This document shows positions 50,707-59,434 of a stretch of 64,000 nt of DNA, piece after piece. The stretch spans positions 124,001-188,000 of the forward strand of contig NZ_FUZA01000007.1 of assembly GCF_900167945.1 (NCBI RefSeq). Reading direction: 5' to 3'. The stretch comes from Dyadobacter psychrophilus (lineage in GTDB: Bacteria; Bacteroidota; Bacteroidia; Cytophagales; Spirosomataceae). The position numbers were made by a program, and so were the translations under genes. The notes under the pieces are model-generated. The model had not been told where the DNA came from and did no database searches. It saw only the letters and a list, made by a program, of their open reading frames with translations. Within the stretch, counting starts at the first letter, position 1. Each line of letters opens with the position of its first letter.

Positions 50707-51249
50707 TTAAAATGCAGTTGCGAAATCAACTTTCTCTCTCAGGATCTGCTTGGCTTTCACCAGTTGATTTTTCACTGTATTTTTAGAAATCCTCAAAAAC
50801 TCGGCGATCTCCTGATATGATTTCCCTTCTTCAATATTCAATTTCAAAATCTGTTTCCGCTTCACAGAAAGGGAATCTACGGCCGCTACCACAAGATTGA
50901 TCCTTCTTTCGCTTTCTTCTTTTTCATCTTCCTCGGCCATTCTGATGGCTTCCATATAATTCTTCCGAAGCAGCTCGCTCTTTTCAATTTTTTTAAAATG
51001 GTCAAATGCCATGTTACGCAGGCATGTGAACAGGTAAGAATTGAAATTATAGTCGGGCTTGATGTGATCTCTTTTGACCCAAATTTTAATAAAAACGTCC
51101 TGAACCATGTTTTCCGCCTCTTCTTCATCCTTCAATAAAGATGTGGTGAACCGCAAAGCAGGAGCTTTATAATAATTGTAGAGTTCAGCAAAAGCCTGTT
51201 CGTTGCCTTGCGTTACTTTTCTCAGGGTGTTTTCGTCAGGATAGGCCAC
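50707..51249 (-). CDS. ECF RNA polymerase sigma factor
   Basis: The 180 aa protein has sigma region 2 (EQAFAELYNYYKAPALRFTTSLLKDEEEAENMVQDVFIKIW, with the DxxQxxFxKxW-like core) and region 4 (LSVKRKQILKLNIEEGKSYQEIAEFLRISKNTVKNQLVKAKQIL). It resembles the Bacteroidota-expanded ECF family that often controls SusC/D loci through an adjacent FecR anti-sigma factor. No anti-sigma or SusC/D gene lies next to it here. The 589 bp AT-rich gap upstream (51,250-51,838) leads to the sugar operon. Confidence 0.92.
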   Translation of the reverse strand: MAYPDENTLRKVTQGNEQAFAELYNYYKAPALRFTTSLLKDEEEAENMVQDVFIKIWVKRDHIKPDYNFNSYLFTCLRNMAFDHFKKIEKSELLRKNYMEAIRMAEEDEKEESERRINLVVAAVDSLSVKRKQILKLNIEEGKSYQEIAEFLRISKNTVKNQLVKAKQILREKVDFATAF

Positions 51250-51270
51250 GTTTGTAAATGTTTATCAAAT

Positions 51271-51390
51271 ATGAAAAGGGTTAACACGTGCATTCGCTCA
51301 TATAGAAATATTGCTTTTACAACTTTATTTCTTGGTATGGTAATATTGCTTATCTATGCTAAAATTATATCATCAAAAAAATGGATATAA
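51271..51390 (+). CDS. Possible 39-residue single-helix membrane peptide
   Basis: A short frame from the ATG at 51,271 encodes 39 residues with one hydrophobic segment (IAFTTLFLGMVILLIYA) flanked by basic residues (KRVNTCIRSYR, SSKKWI). It lies just upstream of and divergent from the ECF sigma gene. The region is AT-rich, so such a frame can occur by chance; no family was recognised. Confidence 0.2.
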   Translation: MKRVNTCIRSYRNIAFTTLFLGMVILLIYAKIISSKKWI

Positions 51391-51838
51391 AATTGACAGT
51401 CAGGTTATTCTTTAAAATTTCATTGGTTAAAACATTACCAAAAGCAATTGTAAATTTTGCTTTTCTTCGAGTCGGCAATGTTTTGTGTTGAGCGGCTTAT
51501 TCGTAATTCTTTGATAAATCTACGCTTAGATTTTCAAATTCAAATCGCAAATTGCGTAAAAATATCTTCATTTTGCGCAATCACGTTTTATTAATATTTA
51601 GATAAACAAACGGAGCAGATTTGTTATACACACTCATTATCAGTCATTTCTTAGCAGAATTTACTATCGAAACCATAATTTTCGAAATAGCCGTTAGAAG
51701 CCGCAGTTAACAATTTTATAACATTTCGGCAAAATGCGGTGAACGCAGATAGCCCGCGTTTTGGGATAACCAGTATATATTCCGAAAAGCAACCCGCAAC
51801 CATTTCCCAAATCCAGAATCAAGTAGCATCATTATTCC
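51391..51838. other. AT-rich upstream region of the sugar operon with an inverted repeat
   Basis: This region precedes the start codon at 51,839. It holds an imperfect inverted repeat ATTGCGTAAAA / TTTTGCGCAAT at 51,551-51,561 and 51,571-51,581, with a 9 nt spacer and a single mismatch. I see no complete TAnnTTTG promoter, RNA gene or other open frame. Confidence 0.5.
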
Positions 51839-53764
51839 ATGGAACCAAGCCGCATTCAACATATCATTGAAAAAATATCCGCAGCCAAAATTGCCGTTTA
51901 CGGCGACTTCTGCCTTGATTCCTACTGGATTATGGATGAGCGGGGATCGGAAGTTTCCATTGAAACAGGCTTACAGGCGCAGGCGGTTGCCAGACATTAC
52001 TATACGCCGGGCGGCGCAGCCAATGTCGTGGCCAATTTATCCGCATTGAATCCCGCCGAAATCCGCGTTATCGGAACTATCGGCGATGATATGCAGGGCA
52101 GGGAATTACGGTCACAACTGGAAAACCTGGGAGCAGACACATCAGCGCTTTTTGTGCAAAAAGAGTATTTTAATACATATAGTTATCTCAAAAGGCTGGT
52201 TGACGGACAAGAAGAGCCGCGAATTGATTTCGGCGTATATAATGAACGCAACATTGAGACGGATCAAAAATTGCTGGCAGCGATCGAGCAGGCGTTACAG
52301 GAATCGGATGCGGTAATTTTCAATCAGCAAGTGACGGGCAGCATTAATAATGAAAGCTTTATAGAGCAGGCAAACGCCCTTTTTAAGAATTACAGCGACA
52401 AGATCGTCATGCTCGATTCCAGGCATTTTAATGACCGATTTGAAAACACATTTCTCAAATGCAATGACCGCGAAATAGCATCGCTCAACAGCCAGCTTGT
52501 AAGTCCCGGTGACGATGTACCCATTACTGAGGTCAAAAAATATGGCCGCGCGGTTTACGAAAAATACAAAAAGCCTGTGTTTGTGACTTGCGGTGAACGC
52601 GGAATAATCGCATTTGATGAAACGGGGGCGCAGGAAGTCCACGGCTTGCAACTCAAAAGCAAGCTGGACACCGTTGGTGCGGGCGATACGGCCATCAGCG
52701 CGATCACGCTTTGTCTTGCTGCTGGCTTTTCACCCCTGGAAGCCGCCACTTTCGGTAATTTTGCCGCAGCCGTAACTGTTCAAAAACTATTCACCACCGG
52801 CACTGCAAATCCACAGGAAATTCTTTCGGTAAGTCAGGATCCTGATTTAATTTATAATGCTGATTTGGCTGAAAATGAACGCAGCGCCATCTTTTTACAG
52901 GACAGCGAGTTCGAACTCTGCGAGCCAGGGGTTTTGGAAAAACTCGGACAGATCCGTTACGCCGTTTTCGATCACGATGGCACGATTAGCTCGCTCCGTC
53001 AAGGTTGGGAAGAGATTATGGAGCCTGTGATGATGAAAGCGATCCTTGGCAAACATTATGATACGGTTGATTCCCATGCATTTCATAAGGTTTTAGGCCA
53101 AGTAAAAGAGTTTATTCACAAAACGACCGGAATTCAGACCATTTACCAGATGGAAGGTCTGGTGAATCTGGTGCGTGAGTCAGGTTATGTTCCCGAGAAT
53201 GAAATTCTGGACAAATTTCAATACAAAGCGTTATATAATGACGGCCTGATGGAAATGGTCAACAAGCGGATGGCAAAATTAGCAGCTGGTGAGCTTGGAC
53301 AGGAAGATTACACCATGAAAGGCGCCGTTGCTTTCCTGCACGAATTAAAAGAACGGGGTGTAACCATGTATCTGGCCAGCGGAACGGATGCCGAAGACGT
53401 AAAACATGAAGCCGAAATGCTCGGTTACGCGCATCTTTTCGACGGCGGGATTTACGGCGCATTGAAAGATTACACCAAATTTTCTAAAAAAATGATCATC
53501 GAAAAGATCATTAAGGACAACAATCTGAAAGGAAATGAACTGGCCGTGTTTGGTGACGGACCCGACGAGATCCGCGAAGGCAGGCGTGCGGGTGGCATTT
53601 CGGTGGGCATAACGAGTAATGAAGTGCAGCGTTTCGGTCACAATCCGGCCAAACGTCCGCGGCTAGTCAAAGCTGGCGCACATTTGCTCATTCCTGATTT
53701 TTCTCAATATAAAAAACTCACAACCCTCCTCTTTCAGGAAAATGTAAAATACGCGGACGCATGA
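51839..53764 (+). CDS. PfkB-type sugar kinase fused to a HAD phosphatase
   Basis: The 641 aa protein joins two enzymes. Residues 1 to about 340 form a PfkB/ribokinase-fold kinase close to the RfaE/HldA group (IAVYGDFCLDSYW, GGAANVVANLSAL) with the catalytic Asp283 in DTVGAGDT. Residues about 370-620 form a HAD phosphatase: motif I is DHDGT at 378-382, followed by an alpha-helical cap of about 130 residues, the Ser/Thr motif LASGTDAED and GDGPDEIREGRRAGG at 572-586. A kinase plus a phosphatase on one chain suggests two linked steps on a sugar phosphate. The stop overlaps the next start as ATGA (53,761-53,764). It begins a nine-gene or longer operon. Confidence 0.88.
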   Translation: MEPSRIQHIIEKISAAKIAVYGDFCLDSYWIMDERGSEVSIETGLQAQAVARHYYTPGGAANVVANLSALNPAEIRVIGTIGDDMQGRELRSQLENLGADTSALFVQKEYFNTYSYLKRLVDGQEEPRIDFGVYNERNIETDQKLLAAIEQALQESDAVIFNQQVTGSINNESFIEQANALFKNYSDKIVMLDSRHFNDRFENTFLKCNDREIASLNSQLVSPGDDVPITEVKKYGRAVYEKYKKPVFVTCGERGIIAFDETGAQEVHGLQLKSKLDTVGAGDTAISAITLCLAAGFSPLEAATFGNFAAAVTVQKLFTTGTANPQEILSVSQDPDLIYNADLAENERSAIFLQDSEFELCEPGVLEKLGQIRYAVFDHDGTISSLRQGWEEIMEPVMMKAILGKHYDTVDSHAFHKVLGQVKEFIHKTTGIQTIYQMEGLVNLVRESGYVPENEILDKFQYKALYNDGLMEMVNKRMAKLAAGELGQEDYTMKGAVAFLHELKERGVTMYLASGTDAEDVKHEAEMLGYAHLFDGGIYGALKDYTKFSKKMIIEKIIKDNNLKGNELAVFGDGPDEIREGRRAGGISVGITSNEVQRFGHNPAKRPRLVKAGAHLLIPDFSQYKKLTTLLFQENVKYADA

Positions 53765-56016
53765 ACGGCCACGCTGAAAGATCCTTTAAAAACTGCCTTT
53801 TATTGCTCTCCCTCGTGCTGGCTGTCTCTTGCAAAAAAGAGCCGCCATCGCAAACCGTCAACATTATTTACCAGGACAAACCCTTTACCCAGGAAATTCA
53901 CGAAGCATTTCCAATCGGAAACGGAGCTGCCGAAAATGAAGTACGGAGCATTGCAGTCGACCAGGAATCCAATATCTGGATAGCGACGGCCGCCGGCATT
54001 TTTCAAAAAAAGAAAGAGAGCCGGGAATGGATCCACGTAATCAACGGCTCCGACAATGGTCCAGCCTACGCCACAGAGTCCGATGAAAACGGCATCATGT
54101 GGCTCGGAACGTGGAATGGACTATATACCTATGAGGCTGGCAAATTGAAAAAAGTAAGCGGTCCAAAAGGTCCTGTTTCGGCCATTTGTGCTGCAAAAGA
54201 GGGCTTGTATGCATTAGGTCCGAATGGTTTTTGGCTGGACGAAGGAAAAGGGTTTAGCAAGATAAATGACACCATTTCGCGATCTGTCCGTGATATCATT
54301 TCGGACAAAAAGAATGGCTTGTGGATTGCCACAGACGTGGGCTTGTATCATTGGACAAAAACCGGTCTAAGTCATTATTACAAAACTGACGCGTTGATCA
54401 GCGGTTATGCCAAGGGTTTGGCTTTGGATGGCAACAACAAACTTTGGGTAGGCGGACTTGGTGGCGTCACCATTCGTGGGATCGATAAAAAAGAAAAAGA
54501 ACTGAAACCTGAGAACGGCATTCCGTCTATTTACGTCACTGCTATGCGTTACGCGCCCGACAGCTCCATGTGGGTGGGAACACAAGCAGGAATTGTTCGT
54601 TACAGGCCGGATGGCAGCCATTCGTTGCGATTTTCAAGACGCTGGCTCATGGATGATCAGGTGAACCGCATCGCATTTGACAAAGAAGGAACGGCCTGGA
54701 TCGCTACCCCAAAAGGTGTAAGTGCAATCCGAAAGAGAACGATGACATTGGCGCAGAAACACGATTTTTTCTACAATGTATTAATCCAGAGGCACATTCG
54801 GGCACCTTGGATTGCTGGACAAGCGCACTTGCGGATTGCTGGCGATACGACATCCTGGCAGCCAGAGGATGATGATAATGATGGCGAATACACAGGAAAT
54901 TATCTGGCCATGGAAAGTTTCAGATATGCAGTGACAAAAGATCCGGAAGCGAAAGACAACGCAGCAAAGGCATTTTCTTTTCTCAAATTATTACAGGAAG
55001 TAACCGACACAGACGGCTTTTTCGCGCGCACCATCGTGCCGTCCGACTGGAAAAATGTGCATGACGGCAACAGGACATTTACCGAACGCGAAAAAGCAGA
55101 TGAACTCGTGAAGGAGCCGCGGTTCAAGCCGGTTGAAGTGCGCTGGCACAAATCCAAAGATGGAAAATGGCTTTGGAAGGGAGATACGAGCAGTGATGAA
55201 ATGTGCGGACATATGTTTGGCTACTATTTTTACTACACATTGGTGGCGGATGCGAACGAAAAAAAGGCTGTTGCCGCGCACATTGTAAGGATTGTGGATC
55301 ATTTAATGAAAAACAACCTGAACCTGGTAGACGTTGACGGCACGCATACGCGCTGGTCTGTATGGTCGCCGGACAAGCTGAACCGCGATCCGGAATGGCT
55401 TCCCGACCGGAACCAGAATTCGATGGAAATGCTGGCTTTCATGAAATTGGCCTATCATGTTACCGGGGATAAAAAGTACGAAAACGAGTATCTGAGGCTT
55501 ATTAAGGAGGAAAAATATCTTGAAAATATGGCCGAAGTCACTAACCAGAACCCCGCCTGGTTTATTTACTTCGATGTGGTCTTGCAAGCGTATCTTTATC
55601 CGATCCTGCTCAAATGTGAAAAGGATCCCGAACGTTTGAAATTTTATAAGGAACATTTGAACCAATGGTTCGAAAAACGAAAAGCAGACCACAACCCACT
55701 CATTAACTTTATCTATTGCTATTCCTCGGGAGAAAAAGCCGAACTGGATAATTCAATCGATTTTCTGATTGACACCCCGCTCGATTTAATCGATTGGCCG
55801 ATTGACCATAGCAAAAGAGAAGATCTCAAAATTGTCAGAACCCCGGTTCTGGAAGACCAGCAGGTGAATACTTTGCAGCCCGCAAGTCTGCGTATGACCG
55901 TTCGGTGGGATAAGAATCCATGGACGCTGGCTGGCGGAAACCCGCAGGTGGAACGCGAGCCCGTTTTTTGGCTGCTGCCCTATTGGATGGGCCGCTATAT
56001 GAACATGATCAAATAA
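53761..56016 (+). CDS. Lipoprotein: Reg_prop-like beta-propeller plus alpha-helical toroid-like domain
   Basis: This 751 aa product (lipobox AVSC, Cys24) has no family name known to me. Residues about 55-330 are repeats of the Reg_prop type (VRSIAVDQESNIWIATAAGIF, GIMWLGTWNGLYTYE). These are normally sensor domains of hybrid two-component proteins, but no kinase follows. Residues about 335-751 are helical with acidic-rich motifs (RHIR near 342, DDDNDGEYTGNY at 370-381, TSSDEMCGH near 476-484, PYWMGRY at the end), resembling an (alpha/alpha)6 toroid glycoside hydrolase or lyase. It is co-translated with the kinase-phosphatase gene and has a paralogue at 57,211. A glycan-degrading role is inferred. 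Confidence 0.75.
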   Translation: MNGHAERSFKNCLLLLSLVLAVSCKKEPPSQTVNIIYQDKPFTQEIHEAFPIGNGAAENEVRSIAVDQESNIWIATAAGIFQKKKESREWIHVINGSDNGPAYATESDENGIMWLGTWNGLYTYEAGKLKKVSGPKGPVSAICAAKEGLYALGPNGFWLDEGKGFSKINDTISRSVRDIISDKKNGLWIATDVGLYHWTKTGLSHYYKTDALISGYAKGLALDGNNKLWVGGLGGVTIRGIDKKEKELKPENGIPSIYVTAMRYAPDSSMWVGTQAGIVRYRPDGSHSLRFSRRWLMDDQVNRIAFDKEGTAWIATPKGVSAIRKRTMTLAQKHDFFYNVLIQRHIRAPWIAGQAHLRIAGDTTSWQPEDDDNDGEYTGNYLAMESFRYAVTKDPEAKDNAAKAFSFLKLLQEVTDTDGFFARTIVPSDWKNVHDGNRTFTEREKADELVKEPRFKPVEVRWHKSKDGKWLWKGDTSSDEMCGHMFGYYFYYTLVADANEKKAVAAHIVRIVDHLMKNNLNLVDVDGTHTRWSVWSPDKLNRDPEWLPDRNQNSMEMLAFMKLAYHVTGDKKYENEYLRLIKEEKYLENMAEVTNQNPAWFIYFDVVLQAYLYPILLKCEKDPERLKFYKEHLNQWFEKRKADHNPLINFIYCYSSGEKAELDNSIDFLIDTPLDLIDWPIDHSKREDLKIVRTPVLEDQQVNTLQPASLRMTVRWDKNPWTLAGGNPQVEREPVFWLLPYWMGRYMNMIK

Positions 56017-56023
56017 TTTTAGC

Positions 56024-57193
56024 ATGAAAATATTCTTACCGGTTTTGTTATGGGCAGTTTCCAGCACCTTTATTTTTGCCCAAAACAGTGCTATAAAGCA
56101 GCAAATGCTCATTTTCCCACAACAGGAAAAGCATGTCCACGGCAGCAGCATTGTGAGCTTACCCAACGGCGACTTCCTCGTCGCCTGGTTCCATGGCAGC
56201 GGTGAACGCACGGCGGATGACGTTCGCATTATGGGTTCAAGGTTAAAAAAAGGCGCAAAGAACTGGAGCGAACCGTTCCTGATGGCCGATACGCCGCACA
56301 TTCCGGATTGCAACCCGGTTTTGTTTCTCAATGCAGAGGGAAAGCTGTTTCTGGTTTGGATTGCCGTGCAAGCGAATCTTTGGGAACAATCTATTTTGAG
56401 GACCAAAACGACAATGGATTACACTGGCGATGGCGCTCCAAACTGGACATGGCAGGATAATATTCTGCTTAAACCGGATGATAAATTTGCTTCGGAAATT
56501 GAGAAAAAATTCAAGAATTTACCTGAAAATCATGCAGGCTGGGCGGGCTACGCACCCCGGTACGACGGCATGATCATGGAGGCTGCAAAAGATCCCGTTA
56601 AACGCAGCATTGGCTGGATGACCAGAATAAAACCATTGATTATGGAAAACGGAAGGATCATACTGCCCCTTTACTCCGACGGTTACAATCTCTCCATGAC
56701 CGCCATTTCAGAAGATCACGGCGCAACCTGGCGCCCCGGCCTGCCCATTGTGGGACGCGGCCCGATCCAGCCTGCGCTTGGCCTAAAAAAGAATGGCAAT
56801 CTCGTAGCATTCATGCGCGACAGCGGGGACCCGCCTACACGTGTACATTACAGCGAATCGTTGGATAAAGGTGAAAGCTGGACAGCAACGCAAAAAACGG
56901 ACATTCCGAACACAGCGAGCGTTGAATTTCTGGTGCTGAATGATGGCAAATGGGCATTCCTTGGAAACGACATTGACGACGGACGTTACGAGCTGAGCCT
57001 TAGAATTTCAGCTGACGAAGGCAAGACCTGGAAAAGAGGCTGGATTGAAAACGATAATTCAAAAAAAGGTGGCTACTCCTATCCGTCCCTGATCCAGGCC
57101 GCCGACGGCTTATTGCATATGACCTATTCGTACCATCCCGAAAAAGGCAAAAAATCAATTAAATACGTAGTTGTAGATCCTAAACTCTTATAG
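56024..57193 (+). CDS. BNR/sialidase-fold exported protein
   Basis: The 389 aa product has a signal peptide (MKIFLPVLLWAVSSTFIFAQ) and a six-bladed BNR-type propeller with Asp-boxes (SEDHGATWRPG, SESLDKGESWTA, SADEGKTWKRGW) and an N-terminal HGSSIVSLPNGDFLVAWFHGSGE. It belongs to the BNR_2 sialidase-like group, often named exo-alpha-sialidase. The context is uronate metabolism rather than sialic acid catabolism (no nanA/nanE here), so it may be a different glycosidase or a lyase such as the propeller-fold rhamnose-glucuronate lyases. It lies between the two propeller-toroid genes with gaps of 7 and 17 bp. Confidence 0.82.
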   Translation: MKIFLPVLLWAVSSTFIFAQNSAIKQQMLIFPQQEKHVHGSSIVSLPNGDFLVAWFHGSGERTADDVRIMGSRLKKGAKNWSEPFLMADTPHIPDCNPVLFLNAEGKLFLVWIAVQANLWEQSILRTKTTMDYTGDGAPNWTWQDNILLKPDDKFASEIEKKFKNLPENHAGWAGYAPRYDGMIMEAAKDPVKRSIGWMTRIKPLIMENGRIILPLYSDGYNLSMTAISEDHGATWRPGLPIVGRGPIQPALGLKKNGNLVAFMRDSGDPPTRVHYSESLDKGESWTATQKTDIPNTASVEFLVLNDGKWAFLGNDIDDGRYELSLRISADEGKTWKRGWIENDNSKKGGYSYPSLIQAADGLLHMTYSYHPEKGKKSIKYVVVDPKLL

Positions 57194-57210
57194 CAACCCA
57201 TAACCATCGA

Positions 57211-59430
57211 ATGTTCAAACCTGTCTCTTTCTCACTGCTTTTCATTGCGGGGATTTTATCCGTCACCAAAAATGTTGCCCAAACGGTCCATCAGGATAAG
57301 CCGTTCCCACAGGATTACAGCATTAAGTTTTATGCAAATGAAGGAATGAACCTGCAACAGGTCATTGCCGACCGCAATGAGAATGTCCAGATTCTCGGCA
57401 AGGATGGTTTGCTACATCCCGAGAATGGCCGGTTTTTATATCCCGGAAGCATCCGCACGGATAATTCTTACCGGTTTATGAAAGACAAAAAGATCGCTGC
57501 CATCGGCTCCTATCAAAATCAGAATGTATATCTGACCGAATCCTTGATCCTGAGCAACGCCTGGGCGGGAACGCTTTTCTCGAAGCATACATTGTCCAAA
57601 GCCAGCATTTTTACGGGCGGCAATGATTTTGCATTCCTGATTTCCGATGGCAAGTCGCTGCAATTGGTTAAAGACTCAAAAAGCATTTGGAGTGGCAATT
57701 TGCCGGATGACCAGGTTTTGGATATTGTTTTCCAAAGCGCAGGAAATCAGTTCTGGATTTTGGGTAGCAAATCGCTGTATAATTTATCCGGTGCCGGTAA
57801 TGTGTTGACAAAAGCCTTTTCAGGAAGCAATTTCACAGCTTTCGATCTGGTTAACAAAGGAAAGAACATTGCGATAGGAACGGCTGACGGCTATCTGCTT
57901 TTTGATATCGCCTCAAAAAAACAAACAGGAGCCATTAACAATAAGCTTCCTGTTAATAAAATAACAGCATTAAAAGAGGTGAACAACCGCATTTGGTTCG
58001 GATCGGACGAAGGCGCATTCGCACTTCGGGCTGACGGAAAATTCGATTATTATTATGGCGAGCGCTGGCTGCCGGGCAACAAGGTGATCGACATCGCCGA
58101 AGGACCGAAAAATTCTGTTTTAATATTGACAAACAAGGGATTAGGAGAGATAGTCTTTAAAACCATGACCCTTGAAGAAAAGGCATTGGTTTTTGAAAAG
58201 CAAGTCAGACAGCGGCATATCAGGAATGGGTTCAATGCCTCGCGGGTTAATATGGATCGTGGAAACCTGGCCACCGGTTATATGGATGATTCTGACAATG
58301 ATGGGCTTTGGACTTCCATGTATCTGGGTGGAGAAATATTCCGCTATGCCGTTACCAAAGATCCCGAAGCATTGCAAAATTGCCGTGAGTCGCTGGATGC
58401 GATGGAAAGGTTGTATTCCGTAACAGGCATTCCGGGCTTCCCTGCACGGTCATTTGAGAGGTCGGGGCACGTGAAGGAGCTGAGCGATAGCGAGCGTTGG
58501 CAGCATTCGGCTGAAAAAGAATGGGACTGGAAGTCCACCACCAGCAGCGATGAAATCATCGGTCACATTTTCGCATTTGGCGCTATGGCCGAGCTTGTAG
58601 ACGATCCCGCCATGAAAAAACGAGCCGTTGCGCTGATCGACACTGTAATGTCGCACATTGTTAAGAATGATTTTTATTTGATTGATTTTGATGGAAAACC
58701 AACCATGTGGGGTAAATGGAACCCCGAATATGTAAATGCATTTCCGATCAATGTGGGCGACCGCAAGCTAAACTCTTCGAACATTGTCGCCATGCTTCAA
58801 ACCGCGTATCATTTCACAAAAAAGGAAAAATACAAGGTCAAAGCATTTGAATTGATGAACAAGCATGGCTATTTTGAAAACATGATGCGCTCCATGCAAG
58901 TGATCGGCAAAGCGCCTGAAAATGCGGACGAGCACAGCAAGCATATGTCCGACGGCTGGAACCATTCCGACGATGAAATGTACTTTGTGGGTTACTGGGG
59001 CCTTTACCGCTATGCATTCAATGATACGCTTAGAACAAAATACAAGCAGCAAATCCTGGATCACTGGGAAGTAGAACGACCTGAAAAAGAAGGCGCATGG
59101 AATATTTTCACTGCATTAACCGGCGTGAAAAATTTCGACCTGAAAGAAGCAGTCTGGTATTTGCAGGAACACCCGCTCGACCTGATCGACTGGGGCATTA
59201 AAAACAGTCACAGAAAGGACATTGAATTAATTGCACCCAACTTCCGAAAGCAAACCACAAAAGAAGTCCTTCCCCCCGATGAGCGCCAGGTTCAGCGTCA
59301 CAACGCTAATATGTTCAGTCTCGACAGGGAGGGCAGAAACGGCGATGCAGAGTATAGTGCGGGCGATATCTGGCTTTTGCCCTACTGGATGGGTCGTTAC
59401 CTTGGCGTAATCAGCGCACCTCAAAAGTAA
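57211..59430 (+). CDS. Second propeller-toroid protein (paralogue)
   Basis: The 739 aa product has a type I signal peptide (ending near KNVAQ) and the same two-part layout as the gene at 53,761. Shared motifs are QDKPF near the start, RQRHIR, SDNDGLWTSMYLGGEIFRYAV, TTSSDEIIGHIFAF, DFDGKPTMWGKW, PLDLIDWGI and LLPYWMGRY, with the same spacing. The propeller part is much more diverged than the helical part. It lacks a lipobox, so this copy is soluble in the periplasm or secreted while the other is lipid-anchored. The acidic motifs probably form the active site; the substrate is unknown. Confidence 0.75.
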   Translation: MFKPVSFSLLFIAGILSVTKNVAQTVHQDKPFPQDYSIKFYANEGMNLQQVIADRNENVQILGKDGLLHPENGRFLYPGSIRTDNSYRFMKDKKIAAIGSYQNQNVYLTESLILSNAWAGTLFSKHTLSKASIFTGGNDFAFLISDGKSLQLVKDSKSIWSGNLPDDQVLDIVFQSAGNQFWILGSKSLYNLSGAGNVLTKAFSGSNFTAFDLVNKGKNIAIGTADGYLLFDIASKKQTGAINNKLPVNKITALKEVNNRIWFGSDEGAFALRADGKFDYYYGERWLPGNKVIDIAEGPKNSVLILTNKGLGEIVFKTMTLEEKALVFEKQVRQRHIRNGFNASRVNMDRGNLATGYMDDSDNDGLWTSMYLGGEIFRYAVTKDPEALQNCRESLDAMERLYSVTGIPGFPARSFERSGHVKELSDSERWQHSAEKEWDWKSTTSSDEIIGHIFAFGAMAELVDDPAMKKRAVALIDTVMSHIVKNDFYLIDFDGKPTMWGKWNPEYVNAFPINVGDRKLNSSNIVAMLQTAYHFTKKEKYKVKAFELMNKHGYFENMMRSMQVIGKAPENADEHSKHMSDGWNHSDDEMYFVGYWGLYRYAFNDTLRTKYKQQILDHWEVERPEKEGAWNIFTALTGVKNFDLKEAVWYLQEHPLDLIDWGIKNSHRKDIELIAPNFRKQTTKEVLPPDERQVQRHNANMFSLDREGRNGDAEYSAGDIWLLPYWMGRYLGVISAPQK

Positions 59431-59434
59431 CCTC

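Noticed and set aside
55786..56406. 206-residue minus-strand frame across the toroid/BNR junction
   Set aside because: It is antisense to two coding regions and spans their boundary, so it is chance.
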